Shown in pieces: positions 1 through 8,597 of a stretch of 64,000 bases of DNA. Each line of letters begins with the position of its first letter. Position 1 is the first letter of the stretch. The translations under genes and the position numbers were made by a program. Location: assembly GCF_900312815.1 (NCBI RefSeq), contig NZ_OMPE01000007.1, positions 1 through 64,000 of the forward strand, read 5' to 3'. The stretch is from Aquimarina sp. AU474 (GTDB lineage: Bacteria; Bacteroidota; Bacteroidia; Flavobacteriales; Flavobacteriaceae). The notes below the pieces were generated by a model. The model worked only from the letters and a program-made list of their open reading frames with translations, did no database searches and had not been told where the DNA came from.

Positions 1-2
1 TA

Positions 3-179
3 GAAAGCACCAAAATTTTGCACGATTATGATAATTATCAGGATGCATTAAATGATTATGCATATTCGCAATATAGTAAAGGTGCAGGAAAATCGGGTTT
101 TACAGAAAAAGTAGCCGAATTACGACAGTTTTTTAATCGTTCCCGTACCACTTTAAAAACCAATGATACCGAAGAATAG
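3..179 (+). CDS. C-terminal fragment of an unrecognised protein
   Basis: An open frame enters from the left edge and ends at TAG 177-179, followed at once by a second TAG. The last 58 residues are polar, with Tyr- and Asp-rich stretches and the tail NRSRTTLKTNDTEE. I do not recognise the family. It does not look like the C-terminus of a tyrosine recombinase, so it gives no support for an integron integrase at this edge. The same frame stays coding-like after the stops (a charged helix-like stretch at about 183-233), so the original protein may have been longer. Confidence 0.5.
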   Translation, partial: ESTKILHDYDNYQDALNDYAYSQYSKGAGKSGFTEKVAELRQFFNRSRTTLKTNDTEE

Positions 180-546
180 TAGATTAGATTGTTGGAAGAG
201 ATAAGGAAGGTAGAAAAAATGAAATCTGAAAATTAGAAGACAGCTACAAATACCTACAAACACCTCCTGTTGGATCTTTTTAATGAAGTTTTGGGCCAAA
301 AAGACGAAAAATTGGACCTTGAACACCCATAATTAAAGCAAAGAGACCCAAAATTAGACTCTGAACACCCAAAATTAGACTCTGAACACCCAAAATTAGA
401 CTTTGAACACCCAAAATTAGACATGCAACACTCAAAATTAGACTTTCAGTGTCTAAATTTGGGTCAACATGGCCCAATAGAAGGTCAATATGGCCCAACA
501 GAAGGTGTTTTATAGATAACGTAAGATATAAAAGGTCTAAAATTAA
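180..546. other. Gene-free stretch with decayed coding sequence
   Basis: No convincing complete gene lies between the stop at 179 and the first attC-like site at 547. The plus-strand frame of the upstream fragment continues with charged, helix-like sequence but is broken by TAG at 234 and a TAA before the tandem repeats. It ends soon after the repeats. This looks like the eroded 3' end of a repeat-containing gene. The 92-residue minus-strand frame over it is a by-product of the repeats. Confidence 0.4.
348..503 (+). repeat. Two 21-bp tandem repeats (heptapeptide-coding)
   Basis: Five head-to-tail 21-bp units occupy 348-452. They are nearly identical at first and drift at the end. In the plus-strand frame of the upstream fragment each unit encodes PKLDSEH-like heptads. 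A second 21-bp unit is present twice at 462-482 and 483-503 (GQHGPIE / GQYGPTE). Unit length is a multiple of three in both sets, which fits repeats that expanded inside a coding sequence. The frame is now broken upstream by stop codons, so they are probably relics. Confidence 0.7.
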
Positions 547-675
547 GCGATACAACAATCAAAATGTACATGCAAATCCCTGTAAATAATTTTAAGTCAA
601 TTAGAAATCCCCTAGATTTGTGAAAAACATAATAGAAATATGTGTACTAGTGCACATATCCAATTGTTGTACACC
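547..675 (+). repeat. attC-like site R1
   Basis: The left arm begins TACAACAATCAAAATGTACA at 551. The right arm ends with the core GTTGTACACC (666-675), two bases before the ATG at 678. The reverse complement of the right arm (TACAACAATTGGATATGTGC) pairs imperfectly with the left arm, leaving a central region of about 75 bp. The right core is matched by the left core of R2, which defines cassette 1. No partner for the left core is visible upstream. Confidence 0.7.
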
Positions 676-677
676 AT

Positions 678-1181
678 ATGAAAAAAGTATCCGCTATCAT
701 ATTATTCTTAATTGGACTATTAACATTTGGACAAGAAAATAATCTGGAACAAATTGATCGCAAGGTGATTTCAATAGATTCGAACTCTGAACTTACTATA
801 AATGAGTTCGATTGGGTTGAACTGACAGGAATTGCAACAGATGGTGGTGGAATTTTAAAAGTCTGGAAGGATAACAACAATATTCATAAAGTCGTTCAAG
901 AAATTGGACTTTCTTATGGACGAATTAGGACGACTATTTATTTAACTAACGGAATCCCTGTAAAGGTTATCGAAATGGAAGAAAACTTTGAACGAAATGA
1001 TGACGGTTTAAATTACTCAAAACTAGATCAAGTTTTTAAACAAGAGTTTTATGTTTTCAACTGGGAAATGGGAGAAGGAAAATACAAAAAGACAGGAAAA
1101 AGAGTGATGAGCGAAAGTGGTTGTTCTCACCTTGATTATGAACCAATTATTGAACGTGCTCAAAAAGCAATAACAGAATAG
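678..1181 (+). CDS. Hypothetical exported protein (cassette 1)
   Basis: A 167-residue protein with a typical signal peptide (Lys-Lys then a hydrophobic run, ending near FGQ at about residue 19). The mature part is hydrophilic and contains ELTGIATDGGGILKVW around residues 48-63 and a Cys in the last 20 residues. I do not recognise a family. The ATG lies two bases after the R1 core, so translation starts at the very edge of the cassette. Only 9 bp separate its stop from the next gene, so the two probably form a bicistronic cassette. Export to the periplasm or outer membrane is inferred from the signal peptide alone. Confidence 0.75.
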   Translation: MKKVSAIILFLIGLLTFGQENNLEQIDRKVISIDSNSELTINEFDWVELTGIATDGGGILKVWKDNNNIHKVVQEIGLSYGRIRTTIYLTNGIPVKVIEMEENFERNDDGLNYSKLDQVFKQEFYVFNWEMGEGKYKKTGKRVMSESGCSHLDYEPIIERAQKAITE

Positions 1182-1190
1182 AAATCAGAA

Positions 1191-1469
1191 ATGAACAAAA
1201 ATAAAATTGTTGGAATCATAATTATAATTTTAGCTATACTTTGGATCATACACTACTGTTACAAAGTATATTTATATCATTTCACAGATTTACTATTTTT
1301 TACTATGCTACCAAATTATGTTCTAGCAATTAATATAACCCTTGGATTATTGATGTTTTTGTTGGGCGTAAAAACTATAAAAGGTAGTTTAAAATTAAAT
1401 AAAACAATAACCATCTCAATTTTAGCTATTGTTTTAGGTGCTATATTGGAAATTACTGCACCATTATAA
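1191..1469 (+). CDS. Small three-helix membrane protein (cassette 1)
   Basis: A 92-residue protein with three predicted membrane segments at about residues 6-26, 43-61 and 72-91, separated by short basic loops. No catalytic motif is visible and no family is recognised. It follows the upstream exported protein by 9 bp and its stop is 11 bp before the left core of R2. That makes it the second gene of cassette 1. The minus-strand frame overlapping its 3' end also runs through R2 and is not considered real. Confidence 0.65.
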   Translation: MNKNKIVGIIIIILAILWIIHYCYKVYLYHFTDLLFFTMLPNYVLAINITLGLLMFLLGVKTIKGSLKLNKTITISILAIVLGAILEITAPL

Positions 1470-1479
1470 AAAAGAAAAC

Positions 1480-1656
1480 GGTGTACAACAACATATATGT
1501 GATCATAGCAGCTTAGTAACGAATCGAAAGGTTGTTGTATTTTTGGTAAGGCGCAATGCTTGCTGATAGGAAAAGTTAGCAACCACTGCGCAGAAAAAGT
1601 CGATGACTTGGTAACAATTTGCCCTGCTACTACACATATATTAAACGTTGTAAGCC
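1480..1656 (+). repeat. attC-like site R2 (type A)
   Basis: A 177-bp imperfect palindrome. The left core GGTGTACAAC (1480-1489) is the exact inverse complement of the R1 right core. The right core is GTTGTAAGCC (1647-1656). The arms pair through ATATGTG/CACATAT and TAGCAG/CTGCTA, with unpaired bases between. A second, inner hairpin (CGCAATGCTTGCT against AGTTAGCAACCACTGCG) resembles a variable terminal structure. It shares sequence along most of its length with R3, R5 and R8. Confidence 0.85.
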
Positions 1657-1668
1657 ATATGAAAAAAT

Positions 1669-2253
1669 ATGAATAAACAATTAACCTATATTTTAATAGC
1701 ACTACTATTAAAGTCAATAATTGGAATTGCTCAATCTGACAGTGAACAGATTAAATTTCATCAGATTAAGATAACTGCATCATCTATACATCCAGTCAAA
1801 TTTAATATTTCAGATACGTCAAATGTTCCATTTGTTCAGGAAATCATTGATAATAATGGCCGAACTCAAGAAATAAGATTCTATAATTCGTTGCACAAAT
1901 TAACATATGCTGGCTCTGGATTTTACGGAGGACCGATCATCCGGTATGATTATTTGGATAATAAAATAGTCGAAACCTATTATAGTGGAGAAAATGAAAT
2001 TGCAAATGACTTTAAAACCTCTGAAGTCCCCTATAGATCAATATATCATCTAAATGAAAATAATCAAATTGAATCAATAGAGATTAAATATAAAATGGAA
2101 TTTGAATGGACAACTAATAGTCTTGACGAAACAATTAAACATCTTGAACTATATAAAAAGTACGTTTCCGAGGTGTCTGAATTGAATTCCGTATTTGGAT
2201 ATGCCTATGCTTCCGGAAAATTGAACGGTGAAAATCCGAAAAGAAAAAAATAA
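1669..2253 (+). CDS. Hypothetical exported protein (cassette 2)
   Basis: A 194-residue protein with an N-terminal signal peptide (residues 1-21, ending GIAQS) and a mature domain rich in Tyr, Asn and beta-type alternation. No family is recognised. An ATG at 1659 closer to the R2 core opens a frame that stops after five codons, so 1669 is the usable start. The gene is alone in cassette 2 (1648-2257), whose two ends share the core GTTGTAAGC. Function is unknown; a periplasmic or surface location is inferred. Confidence 0.75.
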   Translation: MNKQLTYILIALLLKSIIGIAQSDSEQIKFHQIKITASSIHPVKFNISDTSNVPFVQEIIDNNGRTQEIRFYNSLHKLTYAGSGFYGGPIIRYDYLDNKIVETYYSGENEIANDFKTSEVPYRSIYHLNENNQIESIEIKYKMEFEWTTNSLDETIKHLELYKKYVSEVSELNSVFGYAYASGKLNGENPKRKK

Positions 2254-2256
2254 ACA

Positions 2257-2431
2257 GCTTACAACACTATATATGATGTCATAGCAGCTAAGTAATCAAT
2301 CGAATGGTTGTTGTATTTTTGGTAAGACGCAATGCTTGCTAAATGGAAAAGTTAGCAACCAATGCGCAGAAAAATCGAAAAGCAAGGTAACATTTTGCCC
2401 TGCTACGACACATATATAAAACGTTGTACGC
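2257..2431 (+). repeat. attC-like site R3 (type A)
   Basis: A 175-bp palindrome closely related to R2. The left core GCTTACAAC (2257-2265) is the exact inverse complement of GTTGTAAGC at the R2 right end. The right core is GTTGTACGC (2423-2431). The long arms and the inner Cys-tRNA-unrelated hairpin (AAGACGCAATGCTTGCT with AGTTAGCAACCAATGCGC) are conserved with R2. The left core begins just after the stop codon of the upstream gene. Confidence 0.85.
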
Positions 2432-2500
2432 AAGCTTGAGGCAATAATGAATCTGAAAGACTAGAATTATCTATTTTTACAAATAGTAATTTATTTTCCA

Positions 2501-4294
2501 TTGAATAAAATTAGCAATCATACTATAGACCTTAATAAATCCATTGTCGTATTACCATTCAAAAATATGAGTGGTGATAATAGCTACGATTACTTTTCAG
2601 ATGGTATTACCGAAGAAATCATTAATGCCCTATCAAAAGTTGAAGGGCTTAAAGTAACCGCAAGAACATCATCATTTGCATTTAAAAATAAGCCTACGGA
2701 TATTCGAATTATTGGTAATGAGTTGGGTGTTACAAATGCCGTTGAAGGCAGTATTAGAATTGCAAAAGACAGGATTCGTATATCGACACAATTAACACGT
2801 ACCGATAACGGATTTCTCTTATGGTCCGAAAAGTTCGATAGGCAATTAGACGATATATTCGCATTGCAAGATGAAATAAGTCTGTTAATTGCAGATAAGA
2901 TAAGAGAGAACTTTGGGCATATTGAAATTGATGAATCTCTATCAACCATTCATACTCAAAATTTAAAAGCCTACCAATGGTATCTCAAAGGTAGACATTA
3001 CCAATTAACCTGGAATTTGGTTAATATGGAGAAAGCCATTGACTTTTATAAAAAAAGTGCAAGTATTGATGCTAATTATGCGGACCCTTTAGTAGCAATT
3101 GGTTGGTGCTATGCCATACTTGCCAGTTGGAGGCATATAGACAGAGTTGATGGTCTTATAAAAGCGAATGAATATCTTGAAAAAGGCTACCAACTAAATT
3201 CAGAGTCATATACGGGACACTTCGCAAAAGCAACCATAAGTTTTTGGGGTAACTGGCAATTCAAAAAAGGGTATCAGGAGTTTATGCAATGTTTAGATGT
3301 CAATCCTTATTTTGGTGAGGCTAATGAAGCTTTGGCTGAATTATATACAGCAAATGGTCTTTTTGATGAGGCTTTAAAAGAGACTGACCATATACTTAAA
3401 ATAAATCCGTTATCACCAAATCACTACTATACAAGAGGAAATATTTTCTACCTAAAGGGTGATTTTGATACAGCAATAAAATGTTTCGAAAGTTCTTTAA
3501 AAATTGACAAAACTTTTGATTTAAGTAGACATTTAAAATTGGCGTGTCTAATATTTAAAAAGAATAAGAAAGAAGCCATAGTATTCGCAAAGACGTTTTT
3601 AAGCGATAAGTTCTTGGTTATGGTTGAAGAGTTATATAATGCTATTAATAATAAGCAAACTATTGAGTATAACGGGTTACTCTTAACTGATGCAGAAAAC
3701 TTGATGGTCTTTTGGGATTTATACTACTTAATACATTGTAATAAAATAGAAGAAGCTCTTAACCGTTTAGAAGTCTTGGTAGATGAAAGAATCGGACAGG
3801 TAATCAACTTTCAGTTCGACCCATTTTTAGAACCATTAAGGCAAACAAATAGATATAAAAAATTAGTAGAGAGTGTTTCTGCAAGTCAAGAAATTAAGAA
3901 CCTAATAGTTCCGCAATTAACGGATACATCCGTACTAACATTCTCTGATGCTGAATCCTCAAAGTTAAAAGCACAATTAGAAGGGCTTTTAAGTATGTCC
4001 AAACAATATTTAAATCCTGAAATATCGTTACGAGTTTTAGCAAAAGAGTTAGACATCAACCCAAATAAACTATCAAAGTTCATTAACGATAATCTAAAAA
4101 CCAATTTTAATGAGCTTATCAACACCCATCGTTTAGACCACTTCAAACAAATCGCACTAAAACCAGAAAATAAGCATCTTACCTTATTAGGGTTAGCCTA
4201 CGATAGTGGTTTTAACTCAAAGACAGTTTTCAATACCTATTTCAAAAAGGTAGAAGGAATAACACCAAAACAGTGGTTAAAATCGCAATTGTAA
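2501..4294 (+). CDS. TolB-like/TPR regulator with C-terminal AraC HTH
   Basis: A 597-residue predicted transcription regulator. Residues 12-130 form a TolB-N/FlgO-like domain (VVLPFKNMSGD, YFSDGITEEIINALS, GVTNAVEGSIR). Residues 155-350 contain TPR-like helices. Residues about 495-597 are an AraC-type helix-turn-helix ending GFNSKTVFNTYFKKVEGITP. The domain order is common in flavobacterial regulators. The start is TTG; the frame is open upstream only to TAG at 2462 and offers no ATG, and the first internal Met is residue 23, inside the conserved domain. It heads cassette 3 and probably controls the genes behind it, two of which are preceded by matching inverted repeats. Confidence 0.85.
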   Translation: MNKISNHTIDLNKSIVVLPFKNMSGDNSYDYFSDGITEEIINALSKVEGLKVTARTSSFAFKNKPTDIRIIGNELGVTNAVEGSIRIAKDRIRISTQLTRTDNGFLLWSEKFDRQLDDIFALQDEISLLIADKIRENFGHIEIDESLSTIHTQNLKAYQWYLKGRHYQLTWNLVNMEKAIDFYKKSASIDANYADPLVAIGWCYAILASWRHIDRVDGLIKANEYLEKGYQLNSESYTGHFAKATISFWGNWQFKKGYQEFMQCLDVNPYFGEANEALAELYTANGLFDEALKETDHILKINPLSPNHYYTRGNIFYLKGDFDTAIKCFESSLKIDKTFDLSRHLKLACLIFKKNKKEAIVFAKTFLSDKFLVMVEELYNAINNKQTIEYNGLLLTDAENLMVFWDLYYLIHCNKIEEALNRLEVLVDERIGQVINFQFDPFLEPLRQTNRYKKLVESVSASQEIKNLIVPQLTDTSVLTFSDAESSKLKAQLEGLLSMSKQYLNPEISLRVLAKELDINPNKLSKFINDNLKTNFNELINTHRLDHFKQIALKPENKHLTLLGLAYDSGFNSKTVFNTYFKKVEGITPKQWLKSQL

Positions 4295-4356
4295 TTAGTT
4301 AGATTTTATTTTTCTACTGTTTAGAATGTAATAAGTTCTAAATCTCACTTCTTACG

Positions 4357-4378
4357 TTCTGAATTTCATTTCAGAACG
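4357..4378. promoter_or_regulatory. Inverted repeat before serine hydrolase (candidate operator)
   Basis: GTTCTGAA and TTCAGAAC face each other across a short spacer, followed by CGACTG, about 80 bp before the serine hydrolase ATG at 4457. Nearly the same element occurs at 6986-7007 before the alcohol-dehydrogenase-like gene in the same gene run. A shared binding site for the AraC-HTH regulator encoded at 2501-4294 is the simplest reading. A small hairpin acting on the transcript is possible too. Confidence 0.5.
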
Positions 4379-4456
4379 ACTGCCTTTGTATTTCACTACA
4401 CTTTTGTATCATCAAAATTTTTGAATCAGCTCATTTAGAGCAAAAAACGAACAGTT

Positions 4457-5722
4457 ATGTTACACAAAACAAAAAACACAATCAAAACGGCTTTATTCAT
4501 TCTATTAGCAGCATTTACTATGGCTTGCTCAAACGATGATGATGCACTTTCTGAAATCCCTTCACCTTCAGAAATTCAAACACAAGAAGACTTAACATCA
4601 TATTTGCAACAAGTATTAGATGCCAAAGAAGTAGCTGGGTTTGCTGTTACTCTTGTAAAAAACAATAGTGTTACCTATAGTAATGCGTTTGGGTTAAAAA
4701 ATATTGAACAAGACGAGATTTTTAGCAATCAGACCGTAATTAATATTGCTTCATTGAGTAAAACCTATGTTGCAGCGGCTACTGCAAAAGCTATTGAGCA
4801 AGGCTATTTTACTTTAGATACACCTATTAATCAATTACTTCCAGTAGATATAGTTAATCTTAAAAATCCTGAAGCCATAATTACGGTAAAGCATTTAGTC
4901 ACCCATACTTCGGGTATCATTGATGACGCAAACACCTACATCACAACAAATTATTTTGTCTTACCAAATCAGGATATGTCTACACCAGGTGCTGATATTT
5001 TGGTGAATCAATTAGGGCTTTCAATTACTAACCCAGTACCATTAGAAGAGTATTTAGCAGAATATTTTGTTGAGGATGGAGAACTCTATGGTGAAGCTAA
5101 TTTTATCGACGTCGTACCAGGAAGTACTTGGTCGTACTCAAATGTAGCAACCTCATTAATGGGATTTGTTATAGAATCTGCAACTGAAATTGACTTTGCA
5201 ACCTATGTTCAATCAAACATTATAAAACCATTACAAATGAATAACACAACATTTAATGTGTTAGAAGTGGACTTTGCTCAAACTGCAGTACCCTATTTAG
5301 ATAGGAACACACCCTTACCTTTTTATGGTAATCACGGATACCCAGAAGGTAGTATACATACTACGAATAATGACTTAAGTAATTATTTGCTAGATATGGT
5401 AAAGGGTATAAAAGGACAATCTAATACACTTTTTCCAAATGAATATTACCAATTACTATTTACTGAGCAATTAGAAGATAATATTACACCGGATTTCTTT
5501 GCTGACAATCACGGTATATACTGGTACAAGAAAAATAACAATTGGTCTCACGGTGGAAATAGTTTAGGAGTTTCAAGTCATATACAAATAGAAGCAGACG
5601 GTTCTTATGGATTCTCAATCATTGCAAATGTAGATGCAACATTCTCTGATAATACACCAAAATGGGAAGAAGTACTTCAATTGGTGACTCAAGGTATTCA
5701 AGAGTATATCCAAAACAGTTAA
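4457..5722 (+). CDS. Serine hydrolase lipoprotein, class C beta-lactamase family
   Basis: A 421-residue protein with a lipoprotein signal (LLAAFTMAC, Cys at about residue 24, followed by an Asp-rich tether). The beta-lactamase-related serine hydrolase fold is marked by SLSK (IASLSKTYVAAA, nucleophile region), YSN in WSYSNVATSLMG and HGG near the C-terminus (SHGGNSLG). These are the three active-site elements of the family. Such enzymes may be esterases, D-amino peptidases or transpeptidase-like; the substrate cannot be told. It follows the regulator gene and a GTTCTGAA inverted repeat and precedes an NAD(P)-binding reductase by 20 bp. Confidence 0.85.
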   Translation: MLHKTKNTIKTALFILLAAFTMACSNDDDALSEIPSPSEIQTQEDLTSYLQQVLDAKEVAGFAVTLVKNNSVTYSNAFGLKNIEQDEIFSNQTVINIASLSKTYVAAATAKAIEQGYFTLDTPINQLLPVDIVNLKNPEAIITVKHLVTHTSGIIDDANTYITTNYFVLPNQDMSTPGADILVNQLGLSITNPVPLEEYLAEYFVEDGELYGEANFIDVVPGSTWSYSNVATSLMGFVIESATEIDFATYVQSNIIKPLQMNNTTFNVLEVDFAQTAVPYLDRNTPLPFYGNHGYPEGSIHTTNNDLSNYLLDMVKGIKGQSNTLFPNEYYQLLFTEQLEDNITPDFFADNHGIYWYKKNNNWSHGGNSLGVSSHIQIEADGSYGFSIIANVDATFSDNTPKWEEVLQLVTQGIQEYIQNS

Positions 5723-5742
5723 TCAAATAATCCCATTTAAAA

Positions 5743-6618
5743 ATGATACCAGAAAATAATAGCAAAAGGATACTTCTTGCAGGCGCGACAGGATATCTCG
5801 GTAGCTATATCGCAAGAGAAATGAAAGATAGAGGTCTGAAAGGAGTACTAATAGCACGTAGTCCAGAAAAGCTAAAACATCTTGAGTCTTCAAGATTACA
5901 AATTGTAAAAGCAGAAGTAACAAGTGCTAATACATTAAAAGGTATAGCAAATAATGTAGACACCGTAATTTCTACTATAGGAATAACACGTCAAAAAGAC
6001 GGATTAACATATATGGATGTGGATTACAGAGCTAATCTCAATCTGCTTAATGAAGCAAAAAGAGCTGGAGTTAGAAAATTTATCTATGTATCAGCAATAA
6101 ATGGTAATAAGCACAGAAACTTAAAAATTCTGGAAGCAAAAGAAGCCTTTGTAGATGAATTGAAGAAATCCGGTTTAGAGTATACTGTAGTTCGCCCTAA
6201 TGGTTTCTTTTCAGATATGAAAGACTTTTTAGAAATGGCAAAAAAAGGAAAGGTATACCTCTTTGGAAACGGTGAACAACTAATGAATCCAATTCACGGT
6301 GAAGACCTTGCGGAATTGTGTTTGGATTTGGTGGATGATGATGTAGAAGAAATTTCTGTTGGTGGTCCTGACATTCTAACGCATAATGAGATTGCGGAAT
6401 TAGCATTTAGTACACAGGGCAAAGTGTCATCAATTTGGCATTTACCAGACTGGATAAGAAGGCTAACCCTATGGACTTTGCGCAAGTTTACATCAATAAG
6501 TACTTATGGTCCTTTAGAGTTCTTTTTAACGCTTATGGCAGATGATAATGTAGCTATGCGCTATGGAAAAAACAAACTTCAAGATTTCTATTTAATAGAG
6601 ACTCGTAATTCTAAATAA
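5743..6618 (+). CDS. NAD(P)-binding NmrA/atypical SDR reductase
   Basis: A 291-residue Rossmann protein with the nucleotide-binding glycine motif GATGYLG at about residues 14-20, and VVRPNGFFSDM near residue 150, typical of NmrA/NAD(P)H-binding atypical short-chain dehydrogenases. The C-terminal third is longer and holds a WHLPDWIRRLT segment. It lies 20 bp after the serine hydrolase and 5 bp before the DUF983 gene, so it is within an operon. The family includes sensors and quinone or flavin reductases; substrate unknown. Confidence 0.8.
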   Translation: MIPENNSKRILLAGATGYLGSYIAREMKDRGLKGVLIARSPEKLKHLESSRLQIVKAEVTSANTLKGIANNVDTVISTIGITRQKDGLTYMDVDYRANLNLLNEAKRAGVRKFIYVSAINGNKHRNLKILEAKEAFVDELKKSGLEYTVVRPNGFFSDMKDFLEMAKKGKVYLFGNGEQLMNPIHGEDLAELCLDLVDDDVEEISVGGPDILTHNEIAELAFSTQGKVSSIWHLPDWIRRLTLWTLRKFTSISTYGPLEFFLTLMADDNVAMRYGKNKLQDFYLIETRNSK

Positions 6619-6623
6619 TTAAT

Positions 6624-6974
6624 GTGATGATACGTAAAATTTTAAGCAATAAATGTCCCAATTGTAACGAAGGACATATTTACAGTAAAAAGAATATCTA
6701 CTTCAATTTTTTTTCAAATAAGATGAATAAAGAGTGTGAGAATTGTGGATATAAATTCGAAAAAGAACCAGGGTTTTTCTTTGGTGCAATGTATGTGAGT
6801 TACGCACTTGGTATAGCAGAAGCTGTAGCAGTCTTCATTTTAGGAAGGTTATTTTTTGAGTCGGTTTACGATATGAGAATAATCTTTTGGATAGGATTAA
6901 CATTATTACTCTTATCTGCTTTTAATATGAGAATTTCCAGAATAATCTGGATTTATCTAATGCGAAAAATATAA
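6624..6974 (+). CDS. DUF983 family membrane protein
   Basis: A 116-residue protein with two CxxC pairs (KCPNCNEGH near residues 10-17 and CENCGYKF near residue 40), a zinc-ribbon-like head, followed by EPGFFFGAMYVSYALG and two hydrophobic segments. This arrangement is diagnostic of DUF983, a small inner-membrane family common in Bacteroidota with no established function. It starts 5 bp after the upstream reductase. Two adjacent ATG codons are possible; the first is used here. Confidence 0.85.
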   Translation: MMIRKILSNKCPNCNEGHIYSKKNIYFNFFSNKMNKECENCGYKFEKEPGFFFGAMYVSYALGIAEAVAVFILGRLFFESVYDMRIIFWIGLTLLLLSAFNMRISRIIWIYLMRKI

Positions 6975-6985
6975 GTACAAAAGAA

Positions 6986-7007
6986 GTTCTGAAAAGTAAT
7001 TCAGAAC
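6986..7007. promoter_or_regulatory. Second GTTCTGAA inverted repeat (candidate operator)
   Basis: GTTCTGAA (6986-6993) and TTCAGAAC (7000-7007) are separated by 6 bp, followed by CGATTT. It lies 62 bp before the ATG of the reductase at 7069. The element repeats the one at 4357-4378 in both arms and in the CGA that follows. Two copies upstream of two genes of one gene run argue for a shared regulator. Confidence 0.5.
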
Positions 7008-7068
7008 GATTTACAGTGCTACATAAAAGACATTTACAGAATAAAGTTTTAAAATAAAACCAGAAGTC

Positions 7069-7983
7069 ATGAAAGCGGTAGTATATAAAAAATATGGAGG
7101 TCCAGAAGTACTTCAATTCAAGGATATACCTAAACCTATAGTCAAGCCTAACGAAGTTTTAATTAAAGTAATAGCAACTTCCGTTACTGCTGGTGATGTA
7201 CGTCTTCGAGAATCTAATTTTCCACCATTAGTTTGGTTACCTGCACGATTAATTTTTGGATTATTTAGACCCAAAAAACAAATATTGGGTCACGAGTTTT
7301 CAGGAATTATTGTTGATTCTGGGCTAAAAGTTTCAAATTTTAAAATAGGTGATGAAGTCATTGGAACAACATCAATGCTTAAATCAGGTGCATATACAGA
7401 ATTTATAGCAGTACCCGAATTCTGGAAACAAGGAGCATTAGCACTTAAACCAACGAATTTAGATTTTAAACAAGCAGCAGTGCTTCCTATTGGTGCAATG
7501 ACAGCATTATTTTTATTAAAAAAGGCAGAGACTTATAAGGGTAAAAGAATCTTAATATATGGAGCTTCTGGTAGCGTTGGTAGTTATGCAGTCCAAATTG
7601 CAAAATTTTTAGGCGCAGAAGTTACAGGAGTATGTAGTAGTCGAAATATAGAAATGGTAACTGCGCTTGGTGCAGATGCAGTTACTGATTATACAAAAGA
7701 AGATTTTACCAAAACAGACAAAGCATTTGATATTGTTTTTGATACCGTTGGTAAAATAAGTAAAGTAGAGGCAAAAACTGTCCTTTTTAAAAGCGGTAAA
7801 TATCTAACAACCAAAATGCTCACTAAAGAAAGTAAAGCGTCTTTAGAAGAAGTAAAAAGAATGGTTGAAAATCAAGCAATCCGTCCATTTATAGATAAAA
7901 CTTACCCTTTAGAAGATATTCAAAAAGCACACGCTTATGTTGATACAGGCAGAAAGCGCGGAAACATTTCAATACTAATTTAA
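7069..7983 (+). CDS. NAD(P)-dependent medium-chain reductase (quinone-oxidoreductase type)
   Basis: A 304-residue MDR protein. The start YKKYGGPEVLQF, the GHEFSGII motif near residue 75 and the NADPH-binding GASGSVGSYAVQIAK near residue 165 place it with zeta-crystallin/quinone-oxidoreductase-like enzymes, which lack zinc. It probably reduces alkenals or quinones with NADPH. The gene is preceded by the GTTCTGAA inverted repeat and lies 10 bp before a second redox gene, consistent with a stress-response or detoxification operon. Confidence 0.85.
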   Translation: MKAVVYKKYGGPEVLQFKDIPKPIVKPNEVLIKVIATSVTAGDVRLRESNFPPLVWLPARLIFGLFRPKKQILGHEFSGIIVDSGLKVSNFKIGDEVIGTTSMLKSGAYTEFIAVPEFWKQGALALKPTNLDFKQAAVLPIGAMTALFLLKKAETYKGKRILIYGASGSVGSYAVQIAKFLGAEVTGVCSSRNIEMVTALGADAVTDYTKEDFTKTDKAFDIVFDTVGKISKVEAKTVLFKSGKYLTTKMLTKESKASLEEVKRMVENQAIRPFIDKTYPLEDIQKAHAYVDTGRKRGNISILI

Positions 7984-7993
7984 AACAGCAGAA

Positions 7994-8572
7994 ATGAAAA
8001 ATATACTAATAATCAATGGTCATCCAGACAAAGAAAGTTTCAACTGGGCCTTATCAGAAAGTTATACTAAAGGCGCAATTATGGCAGGTGCAAAAGTAGG
8101 AATCATAAACCTAATAGATTTAAAGTTCGACCCTAATTTAAAATATGGGTATCGCATTCCTTACCCTTTAGAACCAGATTTAGAAGAGGCTATCGCTAAA
8201 ATTAAGGATGCAAACCACATCGTTTGGTTTTTCCCGATGTGGTGGTACGGTACGCCAGCATTATTAAAAGGATTTATAGATAGAACATTCTTACCAGGTG
8301 TAACATTCAAATATCAGAAAGGAAAAGTATTTCCAAATAAATTACTAAAAGGAAAAACTTCAAGAATGGTCATAACATCAGATACGGTAAGCTGGTATCA
8401 TAGCTTGGTTATGAAAAAGCCAGTGATTAATCATATGAAAAAAGGTGTATTAGAGTTTTGTGGTATTAAGCCCGTAAAAACGACCTATTTAGCCCCTATA
8501 AAAAGTTCTTCTTTAGAGCAACGTAAAAAATGGCTTTTCAAAATTGGAAAGCTCGGTGAAGCATTAAAATAA
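7994..8572 (+). CDS. NAD(P)H-dependent flavodoxin-fold oxidoreductase (NQO/KefG-like)
   Basis: A 192-residue protein of the flavodoxin-like quinone reductase family. NGHPDKESFNWALSESY at the N-terminus forms the FMN/FAD phosphate loop, and FFPMWWYGTPALLKGFIDR near residues 78-96 is the conserved flavin and substrate segment of NQO1/KefG/MdaB-type enzymes. It likely catalyses two-electron reduction of quinones. It starts 10 bp after the MDR gene and 25 bp before another flavin reductase. Confidence 0.85.
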   Translation: MKNILIINGHPDKESFNWALSESYTKGAIMAGAKVGIINLIDLKFDPNLKYGYRIPYPLEPDLEEAIAKIKDANHIVWFFPMWWYGTPALLKGFIDRTFLPGVTFKYQKGKVFPNKLLKGKTSRMVITSDTVSWYHSLVMKKPVINHMKKGVLEFCGIKPVKTTYLAPIKSSSLEQRKKWLFKIGKLGEALK

Positions 8573-8597
8573 ATAACAATTTAAAAACATAATTATT

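Noticed and set aside
280..558. 92-residue minus-strand frame with repeated LILGVQS units
   Set aside because: It is the reverse reading of the 21-bp tandem repeats. The plus strand has the more natural coding pattern, and the frame overlaps site R1.
1316..1717. 133-residue minus-strand frame
   Set aside because: It covers the end of one cassette gene, the whole of R2 and the start of the next gene, so it is a shadow of a conserved repeat.
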